Assembly (NCBI RefSeq): GCF_009208075.1
Contig: NZ_WFKJ01000014.1
Span: 1-56,961 of the forward strand
Origin: Poseidonibacter ostreae
GTDB taxonomy: Bacteria > Campylobacterota > Campylobacteria > Campylobacterales > Arcobacteraceae
Direction: 5' to 3'
Length of the DNA: 56,961 nucleotides
A program made the translations under genes and the position numbers. The notes beneath the pieces are model-generated. The model searched no databases and was not told the origin of the DNA. It saw only the letters and a list, made by a program, of their open reading frames with translations. The stretch's first letter is position 1. Every line of letters begins with the position of its first letter. Below, one piece after another: positions 1 to 8,089 of this stretch.

Positions 1-68
1 GTAATATTTGGAACTCTTATTAAGTTTCATTTAGAGAAAATAAATTGTTCCAGTTTTGTTCCAGCTTT

Positions 69-97
69 AGCAAAGATAAACAAAGTCTTTGCTTTTT
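69..97 (+). terminator. Rho-independent terminator of an upstream gene
   Basis: AGCAAAGA (69-76) pairs with TCTTTGCT (86-93) around a 9-nt loop, followed by TTTT. Orientation fits the end of a plus-strand transcript arriving from outside the window. Confidence 0.55.
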
Positions 98-203
98 AGA
101 ATTGTTAGTAAGTTGCTTTTTAAGGTGTTTTGTATTTATTTGCTAATTATCAAGTAGAATTTACAATTATTATTCCAAAAGCATAGATAAAAACCACTTC
201 ATA

Positions 204-230
204 TTGTATTTAATCAATTTTAGATATAAT
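204..230 (+). promoter_or_regulatory. Probable tkt promoter
   Basis: A perfect TATAAT lies at 225-230. The best -35 candidate is TTGTAT at 204-209, with a short 15-bp spacer. The start codon is about 40 bases downstream. The -10 is the main support; weak -35 boxes are usual in Campylobacterota. Confidence 0.45.
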
Positions 231-271
231 CTCAAAAATATAGATAACTCAATCAATTAACTAGGATAATT

Positions 272-2188
272 ATGTCGAAACAATTATTACAAAAACAAGC
301 TGATACGATTAGATTTTTAGCAGCAGATATGGTACAAGCAGCAAACTCAGGACACCCAGGTGCACCTATGGGTCTTGCAGATATTGCAACAGTTTTAAGT
401 AAGCACTTAAATGTAAACCCAGCAAATGAAAAATGGTTAAACAGAGATAGATTAGTATTCTCAGGTGGTCACGCAACTGGTTTAGTTTACTCATTATTAC
501 ATTTATGGGGATTTAATGTTGCTTTAAATGATTTAAAAAACTTTAGACAAACAAACTCAAAAACTCCAGGTCATCCAGAATTCGGACATACTCATGGTAT
601 TGAAATTACAACAGGACCATTAGGACAAGGTATTGCAAATGCAGTAGGTTTTGCATCAGCTGCAAAATATGCACAAAATACTTTAGGTACTGATGTTATT
701 AATCATAAAGTTTACTGTTTATGTGGTGATGGAGATTTACAAGAAGGTATCTCTTATGAAGCAACTGCAACAGCAGGACACTTAAAGTTAGACAACTTAG
801 TAATTATTTATGATTCAAACTCAATTACAATTGAAGGTGATACTTCTTTAGCATGGAGCGAGAATGTTAAGAAAAGATTCCAAGGTATTGATTTTGAAGT
901 AATTGAAATAGATGGTCATAACTTCGATCAAATTGAAAAAGCATTTGTTCAAGCAAAGGCTGCCACAAAACCTGTAATGATTATTGCAAAAACTGCAATT
1001 GGAAAAGGTTCTGTTTCTATGGAAGGTTCACATCATGCACATGGTGCTCCTTTAGGTGAAGAAGATATTGCAGCATCTAAGAAAAAAGCTGGATTTAACC
1101 CAGATGAAAAATTCATCGTACCTGCTGATGTTAAAGGTGCTTTTGATAAATTAATAGTTGGATCTGTTGCTGAAAATGAATGGAATGATTCATTAAGTGC
1201 AGAAGCTAAGAAAACAATTGAAGAGTTACAAAATCCTAATTATGATGCAGTTGAATATCCAACTTTTGAAGCTGATACAAAAGTAGCTACAAGAGATTCA
1301 AATCATAAAATCTTAAATGCAATTGCAGCAGCAGTTCCAGGATTTTTAGGTGGATCTGCAGATTTAGGACCTTCTAATAAAACTGAACTAAAAGGTGAAG
1401 GTGATTTTCCAAATGGAAGAAACATTCACTTTGGTATTAAAGAACATGCAATGGCAGCGATTGCAAATGCAATGAATCTTTATGGTTTATATAGAGTTTA
1501 TTCTGCAACTTTCTTTGTATTCTCTGATTACTTAAAACCAAGTGCAAGGATTGCAGCCTTAGCTTCTATTCCTCAACACTTCGTATGGACTCATGATTCT
1601 ATTGGTGTAGGTGAAGATGGACCAACTCACCAACCAATAGAGCAATTATCTCAATTTAGAGCTTTACCAAATTTCTATACATTCAGACCAGCAGATGCTA
1701 CTGAAAATGTTGAGTCTTGGAAAACTGCTTTAAAAATGAATGCACCAACTGCATTTGTTTGTTCAAGACAAGGTCTTACAGTTTTAAAAGATAAAAAAGA
1801 GTTTGGTGAAGTTTCAAATGGAGCTTACTTACTTAAAAAAAGAGAAAATGCAAACATTACAATCATGGCTTCAGGAAGTGAATTAATGTTAGCATTACAA
1901 ACATCTTGTGCCTTAGAAGAAGAAGGGATTATTGCAAACGTTGTTTCTGTTCCTTGTTTTGATTTATTTTTAGAGCAAGAGCAATCTTATATTGATCAAG
2001 TAATTGATGTGAATACTCAAGTATTTGCTGTTGAAGCTGCTCGTGGATTAGAATACTATAGATTTGCAGACAAGGTTTATGGAATGGATACATTTGGAGC
2101 AAGTGGACCTGCAAATGATTTATTTGACGAATTTGGATTTACAATTCCTAAGTTAAAAGCTAAAATAGTAGCTGACTTTAAAAAATAA
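272..2188 (+). CDS. tkt: Transketolase
   Basis: Transketolase is a thiamine-diphosphate and Mg2+ dependent cytosolic enzyme that moves two-carbon units between sugar phosphates in the non-oxidative pentose phosphate pathway. At 638 residues it has the usual length. The N-terminal half carries the TPP-binding stretch with GDGDLQEG and the HGIEITTGPLGQG segment. The pyrimidine-binding half carries GIKEHAM and the THDSIGVGEDGPTHQPIEQL signature. It starts at the first ATG after a consensus -10 and is followed by its own hairpin terminator, so it is probably monocistronic. Nothing about it is unusual. Confidence 0.97.
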   Translation: MSKQLLQKQADTIRFLAADMVQAANSGHPGAPMGLADIATVLSKHLNVNPANEKWLNRDRLVFSGGHATGLVYSLLHLWGFNVALNDLKNFRQTNSKTPGHPEFGHTHGIEITTGPLGQGIANAVGFASAAKYAQNTLGTDVINHKVYCLCGDGDLQEGISYEATATAGHLKLDNLVIIYDSNSITIEGDTSLAWSENVKKRFQGIDFEVIEIDGHNFDQIEKAFVQAKAATKPVMIIAKTAIGKGSVSMEGSHHAHGAPLGEEDIAASKKKAGFNPDEKFIVPADVKGAFDKLIVGSVAENEWNDSLSAEAKKTIEELQNPNYDAVEYPTFEADTKVATRDSNHKILNAIAAAVPGFLGGSADLGPSNKTELKGEGDFPNGRNIHFGIKEHAMAAIANAMNLYGLYRVYSATFFVFSDYLKPSARIAALASIPQHFVWTHDSIGVGEDGPTHQPIEQLSQFRALPNFYTFRPADATENVESWKTALKMNAPTAFVCSRQGLTVLKDKKEFGEVSNGAYLLKKRENANITIMASGSELMLALQTSCALEEEGIIANVVSVPCFDLFLEQEQSYIDQVIDVNTQVFAVEAARGLEYYRFADKVYGMDTFGASGPANDLFDEFGFTIPKLKAKIVADFKK

Positions 2189-2206
2189 CACACAAACTTC
2201 AAATAT

Positions 2207-2231
2207 AAATAGATGGTAAAACCATCTATTT
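2207..2231 (+). terminator. Terminator of tkt
   Basis: A perfect 11-bp stem, AAATAGATGGT (2207-2217) with ACCATCTATTT (2221-2231), with an AAA loop and T-rich sequence after it, 19 bases past the tkt stop codon. Confidence 0.7.
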
Positions 2232-2317
2232 ATTCTCACTCTTTTTTCGCAAAATCATCATTTTTATTTACCTTTAAAAAAACTCCCATATAATATACAA
2301 AAAATATAGGAGAAACT

Positions 2318-3172
2318 ATGCCAATAGGATTTATAGGTTTAGGAAACTTAGGAACTGCAGTTGCAACAAGATTAAAAGAAGTAGGTGAGACGGTTCTTAC
2401 TTATAATAGAACAAAAGAAAAAGCTCTTGCAAAAGGTTTTGATGTTGTTGATACTCCAAAAGATTTACTTTCAAAATGTGATGTAATATTTTTATGTCTT
2501 TTTGATTCTCCTGCTGTTGATAATATTTTACATATGGAAGATGGACTTTTATGTGAAGAATTAAAAGGTAAAACTATTATTGATTTAAGTACTCACCACT
2601 TTAATGATGTTTTGGAAGTTCACAAAATTATGGAAGAGTTTGAAGTTAAATATCTTGAAAATCCAGTATTTGGAAGCGTTGCTCCAGCACTTGCAGGTGT
2701 ATTAACATTAGTATCATCTGGGAAAAAAGAAGTTTATGAGGAAGTTAAACCTCTTTTAGAAAAGATTGGAAAAGAGATTTTCTTTCTTGAAAAACAAGGA
2801 AGTGCAACTAAAATGAAGTTAATCAATAACTTGTGTTTAGGTTCATTTATGGCAACAATTGCTGAGTGTACTTCACTTGCAGAAGATTGTGAAATACCAA
2901 AAGAAAAAGCTTTAGATATTTTAGGAGTTGGTGGTGGGACTTCACTTGTTTTAAATGCTAAAAAACAAAAGCTAATTACTGAAGATTTCTCAGCACATTT
3001 CTCTAATGATGCAATAAATAAAGATTTACATTGTTTACAAGATTTAGCATACTCTATGAAAAAACCACTTTATTCAGCAGCAATGCCAAAAGAGTTATTC
3101 TCTAAAATGAAAATGATGGGTAAGGGTGAAGAAGATTTTTCTTCAATTTATCAGTTATTTAAAAACTCTTAA
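2318..3172 (+). CDS. NAD(P)-dependent oxidoreductase, 3-hydroxyisobutyrate dehydrogenase family
   Basis: A 284-residue member of the beta-hydroxyacid dehydrogenase family (3-hydroxyisobutyrate dehydrogenase, GLYR1, succinic semialdehyde reductase). The N-terminus is a Rossmann fold with GFIGLGNLGTAVA. The helical C-terminal half contains the family segment GSATKMKLINNLCLG, whose lysine is the usual catalytic residue. Family members reduce or oxidise short hydroxyacids and semialdehydes; the substrate cannot be read from the sequence. It has its own TATAAT (2289-2294), a strong AGGAGA site (2308-2313) and a downstream hairpin, so it is likely transcribed alone. Confidence 0.85.
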   Translation: MPIGFIGLGNLGTAVATRLKEVGETVLTYNRTKEKALAKGFDVVDTPKDLLSKCDVIFLCLFDSPAVDNILHMEDGLLCEELKGKTIIDLSTHHFNDVLEVHKIMEEFEVKYLENPVFGSVAPALAGVLTLVSSGKKEVYEEVKPLLEKIGKEIFFLEKQGSATKMKLINNLCLGSFMATIAECTSLAEDCEIPKEKALDILGVGGGTSLVLNAKKQKLITEDFSAHFSNDAINKDLHCLQDLAYSMKKPLYSAAMPKELFSKMKMMGKGEEDFSSIYQLFKNS

Positions 3173-3185
3173 AATTCTTAAAAAT

Positions 3186-3209
3186 AACAAGTGCTTTAAT
3201 GCACTTGTT
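3186..3209 (+). terminator. Terminator of the oxidoreductase gene
   Basis: AACAAGTGC (3186-3194) pairs perfectly with GCACTTGTT (3201-3209) around TTTAAT, 14 bases past the stop. It may also serve the converging minus-strand gene at 3229. Confidence 0.65.
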
Positions 3210-3228
3210 TGTATAAAATCACTTTAAA

Positions 3229-3702
3229 TCACTTTTTTAATATTGTATCAATTATCACAAAAGGTGAAGTTTGATTAATCATTGCTAACTCTTTTAGCGA
3301 TTTATCTGCTTCAACAATTAAACCAGCTGCTTCAAGTTTTGTTTTTGCAATATCATAAGAATCTACAAATAAAACAGCAGTCTTTTCAATAGGATTTCCT
3401 AAAACAGAATTAATAAGTATTCTTTTTACATTTGGACCAGTAGGGGCATTTAAGATAAAACCTAAAGATACAGCAGAGATTATTCCAGCAGAAATATAAA
3501 ATATTTTTTTCGTAAAATATTTCTTCATTGCTTTCCAGTTAAAAAAGACATGAGCAAAGATTATTGCTACAAAAGCTAATCCTAAAATCTCATGTAATTC
3601 TTTTGTGTAATTGTCAAGAATATGAAAGTACATTAATACTCCTGTTGTTCCCATAACAATAAAAGCAAAAGTTGTAAGTGATGTTGCAAGTGTTTTAAAC
3701 AT
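3229..3702 (-). CDS. DUF4405-like small membrane protein (possible cytochrome b-like)
   Basis: A 157-residue protein with three hydrophobic segments in its first 90 residues. The histidines at the membrane edges (MYFHILDNY, ELHEILGL, FAHVFFNW) resemble the DUF4405 family, which is related to cytochrome b-type haem-binding membrane proteins. The C-terminal 50 residues are soluble. Haem binding is an inference from histidine placement; the function is unknown. The gene stands alone, convergent with the oxidoreductase and divergent from lrgA, with an AAGGAATAAAAATG start context. Confidence 0.6.
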   Translation of the reverse strand: MFKTLATSLTTFAFIVMGTTGVLMYFHILDNYTKELHEILGLAFVAIIFAHVFFNWKAMKKYFTKKIFYISAGIISAVSLGFILNAPTGPNVKRILINSVLGNPIEKTAVLFVDSYDIAKTKLEAAGLIVEADKSLKELAMINQTSPFVIIDTILKK

Positions 3703-3791
3703 TTTTATTCCTTAATAATATGTGAAATTATACATAATCAATATTAATCAAATATGAACATTTTTGTTTTCATTTTAAAGTTTATGAAAAG

Positions 3792-3806
3792 AATGTATAA
3801 TACATT
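3792..3806. promoter_or_regulatory. Palindrome overlapping the lrgA -10 box
   Basis: AATGTAT-A-ATACATT is a perfect 15-bp inverted repeat containing TATAAT at 3796-3801, 22 bases before the lrgA start codon. It is either a palindromic promoter core or an operator over the -10; no regulator is adjacent. Confidence 0.4.
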
Positions 3807-3822
3807 TTTTTAAAGGAAGCAA

Positions 3823-4173
3823 ATGCTAAAAGGAATTATAACTTTATTAATTTTTCAATTTTTAGGAGAGTGTATTGCCATACTGTTCTCATTATTAGTA
3901 CCAGGTCCTGTAATTGGAATGATACTATTACTAATATTTTTAATTATAAGAAAAAGTAGTTTTAAAAGTTTGGATAACTCTGTTGGAGTTTTATTAAGAT
4001 ATTTACCTCTTTTATTTATTCCAGCAGCCATGGGAATAATCACTCAAATGGATTTAATAAGTAAAGAATTTTGGGCAATACTTATAGCACTTGTTGCAGG
4101 AACTTTAATTGCTTTAGCATTTAGCGCAAAACTTATGGATTATTTAACTTCAAAACAGGAGAAAAAATCATGA
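3823..4173 (+). CDS. lrgA: CidA/LrgA family holin-like membrane protein
   Basis: A 116-residue inner-membrane protein with four hydrophobic segments and the family's early GPVIGMILL motif (residues ~29-37). CidA/LrgA proteins are holin-like partners of LrgB. In firmicutes they affect murein hydrolase activity, and in several bacteria they take part in pyruvate or small-metabolite transport. The stop codon overlaps the start of the next gene by 4 bases (ATGA), showing translational coupling with lrgB. The start has AAAGGAAG at good spacing. Confidence 0.88.
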   Translation: MLKGIITLLIFQFLGECIAILFSLLVPGPVIGMILLLIFLIIRKSSFKSLDNSVGVLLRYLPLLFIPAAMGIITQMDLISKEFWAILIALVAGTLIALAFSAKLMDYLTSKQEKKS

Positions 4174-4898
4174 ATTTTGAAGCCTTAAATGATTATATAT
4201 CAAATACTCCTTTAACATGGTTAATTCTAACTTTACTAGCTTATAAAATTGGAATTATAATATATGAGAAGTTTAATAAGCATACTTTACTTCAACCTAT
4301 AATTATCTCTTATATAATTCTTTTATCACTAGTTTTATTTACAAATACTTCTTTTGAAGAGTATTTTAAAAGTGTAGAAATTATTCACTTCTTTTTAGGA
4401 CCTGCAACTGTAGCACTTGCTCTTCCTTTATATAATAATCTAAAATATATAAAACAGTTACTATTACCAATAGTCTTAACATTAATAGTTGCTGGAATTT
4501 TTTCTGTTTTAATTGCAGTTTTATTATTATGGATTTTTGGAGCTTCAACTGTAACTATTTTATCAATGACAACAAAATCAATAACAGCACCAATTGCAAT
4601 AATTACTTCAGAGCAAATTGGAGCAATTCCATCTTTAGCAATAGGTTTTGTCATAATCACTGGAATAATTGGAGCTTTATTTGGAAGTATAGTTTTTAAA
4701 ATAGTAAAAATTAAATACGAAACATCAAAAGGTTTTGCCTTAGGTTTGGTATCTCATGGAATTGGAACAGCAAGAGCTATTGAAATTAGTGAAAAAGCAG
4801 CAGCATTTGCAGCCCTTGCAATGGGACTTAGTGGTATTATGACAGCTGTATTTTTACCTTTAATTATAGAGTTCTTAAAAGATTTTATCTCTTTTTAG
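4170..4898 (+). CDS. lrgB: LrgB family membrane protein
   Basis: A 242-residue integral membrane protein of the LrgB/CidB family. It has several membrane segments, the central TTKSITAPIAI region and the conserved SHGIGTARA motif near residue 195. It is the partner of LrgA, and the pair is often involved in pyruvate uptake or envelope homeostasis. It overlaps lrgA by 4 bases. Its last 24 bases overlap the end of the convergent SDR gene, so the two transcripts are complementary at their 3' ends. Confidence 0.9.
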   Translation: MNFEALNDYISNTPLTWLILTLLAYKIGIIIYEKFNKHTLLQPIIISYIILLSLVLFTNTSFEEYFKSVEIIHFFLGPATVALALPLYNNLKYIKQLLLPIVLTLIVAGIFSVLIAVLLLWIFGASTVTILSMTTKSITAPIAIITSEQIGAIPSLAIGFVIITGIIGALFGSIVFKIVKIKYETSKGFALGLVSHGIGTARAIEISEKAAAFAALAMGLSGIMTAVFLPLIIEFLKDFISF

Positions 4899-5687
4899 TA
4901 TCTCTTCTATTGCTAAAACAATATTTTTACATTTGTCGATATCTGTAGCATCTAGATGAGGTAGGGCAAATTGTTCTATATCATTATCAAAATATTTTCC
5001 ATTTGCATTAGAGAATTCATCACTTAAAGAAGCACGAACTAAAATATCTGCTCCAATATTTATATCAACTCCTTGTGCTCCATAAGCATCTTTTACCATT
5101 TTACTTCCTAGAAAAGATTTTGGATTAACAGCAACCATAACTAATCCTTCAATCTCATTTTTAAAAGCAAGATATGAAGACCACATAGTAAGTGCTAATT
5201 TACTTTGAGCATAAGCATGAGAATCTTCTAAAAGTATTTCACCTCTTAGTGCTTCTTCTTGAACAGGTGCTTGAGCAGCTGATGATAGATTTACAACTCT
5301 TGATGAACTATGAAGTAATGGCATAAGAGCTTTAGTTAATAAATATGGTGCTATTGTATTTACTACAAATCTTACATCAAGACCGTCTTTTGTAACTTTG
5401 TCGTTTGTTTTATAGATACCTGCATTATTGATTAGAACATCAATTTTATTATTGTTTTTTGATATATCACTTGCAAGCTTTTTTACTTCACTTATATTTG
5501 ATAAGTCTGCAAGATAAGTTTCAATAATACCTTCTTTATTGGACTCTAAAAGTCTTTGTTTTGAGTGTTCTAGTTTTGATGAGTTTCTTCCATGTATTAA
5601 AACTTTATGTCCAAGATCTAGTAGTTTTTGTGCTGTTAGTAATCCAATACCATCTGTTGAACCTGTAATTAAAATAGTTTTTTGCAT
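4875..5687 (-). CDS. SDR family oxidoreductase
   Basis: A 270-residue short-chain dehydrogenase/reductase. The cofactor motif TGSTDGIG is at residues 8-15 and NNAG at about residues 87-90, followed by the active-site serine (NLSS) and the YAQSK catalytic Tyr-Lys pair. The overall look is like retinol/light-dependent protochlorophyllide-type SDRs; the substrate is unknown. It begins 11 bases after the luciferase-like gene upstream, so the two probably form an oxidoreductase operon. Its 3' end overlaps lrgB by 24 bases tail to tail. Confidence 0.88.
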   Translation of the reverse strand: MQKTILITGSTDGIGLLTAQKLLDLGHKVLIHGRNSSKLEHSKQRLLESNKEGIIETYLADLSNISEVKKLASDISKNNNKIDVLINNAGIYKTNDKVTKDGLDVRFVVNTIAPYLLTKALMPLLHSSSRVVNLSSAAQAPVQEEALRGEILLEDSHAYAQSKLALTMWSSYLAFKNEIEGLVMVAVNPKSFLGSKMVKDAYGAQGVDINIGADILVRASLSDEFSNANGKYFDNDIEQFALPHLDATDIDKCKNIVLAIEEILKRDKIF

Positions 5688-5698
5688 GACCTTCCTTT

Positions 5699-6658
5699 TT
5701 ATTTAAATTCTACTAGAATATTTTCTGCTAATTTATTTAGTGTTTTTTCTATATTAGCTTGATTAAATCGTAAGTTTAATGCTACATGATTAATCCCAAT
5801 TGCTTCTAATGTTTTTAATTGCTCTAGAAGATACTTTGTTCCACATCTATATCCTAAATGTATTGGTTTTGGTTTTGCATCGTCATCATCAACTAAATCA
5901 ATATATAAAGATTGTGAGATTGGTTTATTAACTCCATCTAACTCTTTTACTTGTGATCTACAAGTATCAATAAATTTTGCTTGATAAATTGGATCTCTTG
6001 GATATGTTATCCAACCTTGTCCATTTTGTGCTAGCCATTTTGAGTCTTGTTGTGATGCTCCTGTTATTAACATAGGTACTTTATTTACTGTTGGTTTTGG
6101 TAACATATCAATTCCACCATATAAATTTCCAAAACTATTATCTAAGCTTGGATAATTTTCCCAAACTTCTTTTATATATTTAAAGCTTTCTCTAAAAATC
6201 TCACCTCTATTTGCATAGTCTTTATTTAAAGCAGGATATTCTTCAGGTCTATCACCAGAGGCAACACCAAGTATTAGTCTTCCATTTGATAAAACATCAA
6301 TACTCGCTGCTGCCTTAGCAATATGAGCAGGATGACGAAGAGGTAAAATGACACTACCAACTCCAAGTGTTATTTTCGAAGTCTTTGCTGCAAGGAAGCC
6401 AAGATAAGTAAATGGATCAAACATTTGTCCTCCATCACCAAAAGAGGGTACATTAAAAGGTATATCTCTTAACCAAATACTTGAAAATCCAAGTTGTTCT
6501 GCTAATAAAATACGTTCAAGTTGATTATTCATACTAGGGATTGCAGTGTTTGAATAATTTTCTAAAGGTACAACTAATCCAAGGCTTAATTTATTTACTT
6601 TAAATGTAGAATTATATCCCTTGTTAATTGTCTCAAACTCTTCAATATAAGTACTCAT
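5699..6658 (-). CDS. LLM-class (luciferase-like) flavin oxidoreductase
   Basis: A 319-residue luciferase-like monooxygenase-fold protein. Family features include the LGVGSVILPLRHPAHIAK region, SNGRLILGVASGD and LITGASQQ. LLM proteins bind FMN or F420 and oxidise varied small substrates; the true substrate is not predictable here. The gene follows the damaged nitroreductase by 28 bases and precedes the SDR by 11, giving a run of three flavin/NAD(P)H redox genes. A strong AGGAGAAAAAA precedes the ATG. Confidence 0.87.
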   Translation of the reverse strand: MSTYIEEFETINKGYNSTFKVNKLSLGLVVPLENYSNTAIPSMNNQLERILLAEQLGFSSIWLRDIPFNVPSFGDGGQMFDPFTYLGFLAAKTSKITLGVGSVILPLRHPAHIAKAAASIDVLSNGRLILGVASGDRPEEYPALNKDYANRGEIFRESFKYIKEVWENYPSLDNSFGNLYGGIDMLPKPTVNKVPMLITGASQQDSKWLAQNGQGWITYPRDPIYQAKFIDTCRSQVKELDGVNKPISQSLYIDLVDDDDAKPKPIHLGYRCGTKYLLEQLKTLEAIGINHVALNLRFNQANIEKTLNKLAENILVEFK

Positions 6659-6686
6659 TTTTTTCTCCTTAAACTAGCTATTTATT

Positions 6687-7289
6687 TTAATTAAACCATT
6701 GTGTTACAGTATTTACGCTTTGTCTTACTTTTTCTCTTGAAGGTTCAGTTTTTCTATATCCAAAAGGAACCATAACAGATGCACCAAACTCTTCTGTATC
6801 AATGTTTAATTCATTCTTTAAAAACTCTTCTGTCTTTTTAGCATCAAAGCCTTCTGTTGGACAAGAATCAATTCCCATATATGCTGCACCTGTCATCATA
6901 TTCGCTAAAGCAATATAGTTTTGCTTAGTAGCCCAATCAAATAAATATCTATCATCTTTTAGTAAATCAAAATCAACTTTTTGAAATTGTTCATAAAAAC
7001 CTGAATACATTTTTTGAACATCTTCAGGTAATTGCTTAACGTCTTTCATCATATGAGTAATATAATCACTATTATATATCATACCTTTTTTCTTTCTTGC
7101 TAGAATAATTACAAAGTGACTAGCAGTTGGAAGCGTACCTTGAGCTCCCCAAGAAAATTCTTTTAATTTTTCTCTCAAATCTTCATTTTGAATTACTACA
7201 AACTTCCATGGCTCAAAACCAAAAGAACTAGGACTTAGTGTTCCAATTTCTAATACTGTAATTTTTGTAAGTAATGAATTGTAGACTCT
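6687..7289 (-). pseudogene. Nitroreductase-family gene lacking its N-terminus
   Basis: The frame encodes most of a NfsB-like FMN nitroreductase: LSPSSFGFEPWKF, the SWGAQG and SHFVII segments, NYIALANMM and the GFDAKK region. Homology begins before the first usable start. In the same frame, residues reading TVLEIGTLSPSSFGFEPWKF lie upstream of the TTG at 7178, and the frame runs back to an in-frame TAA at 7290-7292 without any ATG, GTG or TTG. The FMN-binding FRHA/FRRS segment normally found in the first ~25 residues is absent. I read this as a 5'-truncated remnant. Translation from TTG at 7178 would give 163 residues without the flavin-phosphate-binding part. Confidence 0.75.
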
Positions 7290-7342
7290 TTAAACTTAAA
7301 TATCTCTTACAGTAATTTATGTAAGTATTAAGAAAAAAGAAA

Positions 7343-7394
7343 TTACATTAATATATCAAGATATCTTGATATATTAATGTAAATATGATATACT
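7343..7394 (+). promoter_or_regulatory. ars operon promoter with a 40-bp palindromic operator
   Basis: Bases 7343-7382 form a perfect 40-bp palindrome centred at 7362/7363, with core ATATCAAGATATCTTGATAT. This matches the ATCAA...TTGAT type of site bound by ArsR/SmtB repressors. A -35 TTGATA (7366-7371) lies inside the right arm, with 17 bases to a -10 TATACT (7389-7394). Repressor binding would block the -35. The arsR start is at 7417 behind AAAGGA. Confidence 0.85.
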
Positions 7395-7416
7395 TTTAAA
7401 AATCAAAGGAAAATCA

Positions 7417-7722
7417 ATGGATATTTTTTTAAAAACAGTAAGTGCTTTAAATGATGAAACAAGAATCAAACTATTAAAATTTATAGATATTCATGGAAAG
7501 TGCTGTGTATGTGATTTAGAAAACTCTTTTGAAATGATTCAATCTAGACTATCTAGACATTTGAAGATTTTAAAAGAAGCAGGATTTTTAAAAGTTGAGC
7601 GAGAAGGAAGATGGGCTTATTATTCTATTAGAACTCCACTTGATGAGTTTAGAATTTCTGCAATTAAAGAGATAAATACTTTAGATATTGATTTACCAAA
7701 TTTAAAAAAGGCTTGTAATTAA
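7417..7722 (+). CDS. arsR: ArsR-family arsenic-responsive repressor
   Basis: A 101-residue winged-helix repressor. Cysteines 29, 30 and 32 (CCVCDL) sit where E. coli-type ArsR has its arsenite-binding CVC in helix 3, and the recognition helix reads QSRLSRHLKILKEAGF. It should bind the palindrome over its own promoter and release on As(III)/Sb(III). It is the first gene of the operon and ends one base before the next start. The CVC site, operator and downstream arsB/arsC make the assignment firm. Confidence 0.92.
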   Translation: MDIFLKTVSALNDETRIKLLKFIDIHGKCCVCDLENSFEMIQSRLSRHLKILKEAGFLKVEREGRWAYYSIRTPLDEFRISAIKEINTLDIDLPNLKKACN

Positions 7723-7723
7723 A

Positions 7724-8089
7724 ATGACTGATACACTTTTTGTATATGGAACGCTAATGCCAAACTGTCCAAATGGACATGTTTTGGAAAATATTGTAGG
7801 AAAGTTTGTACCTGCAACTGTAAAAGGTAACCTAAAAGATGCAGGTTGGTCTGCTTCTATGGGGTACCCAGGTATTAAATTAAACGAAGATGGAAGTGGA
7901 GATACTATTCATGGATTTTTGTTTTATTCAAATAACTTAATTAACCATTGGGATAATTTAGATGAGTTTGAAGGAAATGAGTTTGAACGTCAAGAAGTTA
8001 CAGTTGAAAGATATGATGAATTAGATGTAGATACCTTTATTTATGTTCTTAAGGCAAGTGAATCTGAAATAAAAGAAGATGAATTATGA
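7724..8089 (+). CDS. Gamma-glutamylcyclotransferase (AIG2-like) family protein
   Basis: A 121-residue protein of the gamma-glutamylcyclotransferase fold: the VYGTLMPN substrate loop at residues ~7-14, the LDEFEGNEFERQEV region with the family's catalytic glutamate, and a C-terminal TFIYVL strand. Family members cleave gamma-glutamyl peptides to 5-oxoproline. It lies between arsR and arsB with a 1-base gap upstream and a 4-base overlap downstream, so it is co-translated with arsenic efflux. A role in glutathione or gamma-glutamyl-thiol turnover under arsenic stress is inference. Confidence 0.8.
   Translation: MTDTLFVYGTLMPNCPNGHVLENIVGKFVPATVKGNLKDAGWSASMGYPGIKLNEDGSGDTIHGFLFYSNNLINHWDNLDEFEGNEFERQEVTVERYDELDVDTFIYVLKASESEIKEDEL

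Larger units (their letters stand above)
1..271. other. Upstream region of tkt; possible tail of an off-window gene
   Basis: No complete gene is visible. Frame 1 stays open from base 1 to a TAG at 97-99 and could be the last 32 codons of a protein that begins outside the window, but I do not recognise it. The open frame ends inside a terminator-like hairpin (69-97), which fits the end of an upstream transcription unit. The rest is AT-rich and contains the tkt promoter. Confidence 0.3.
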
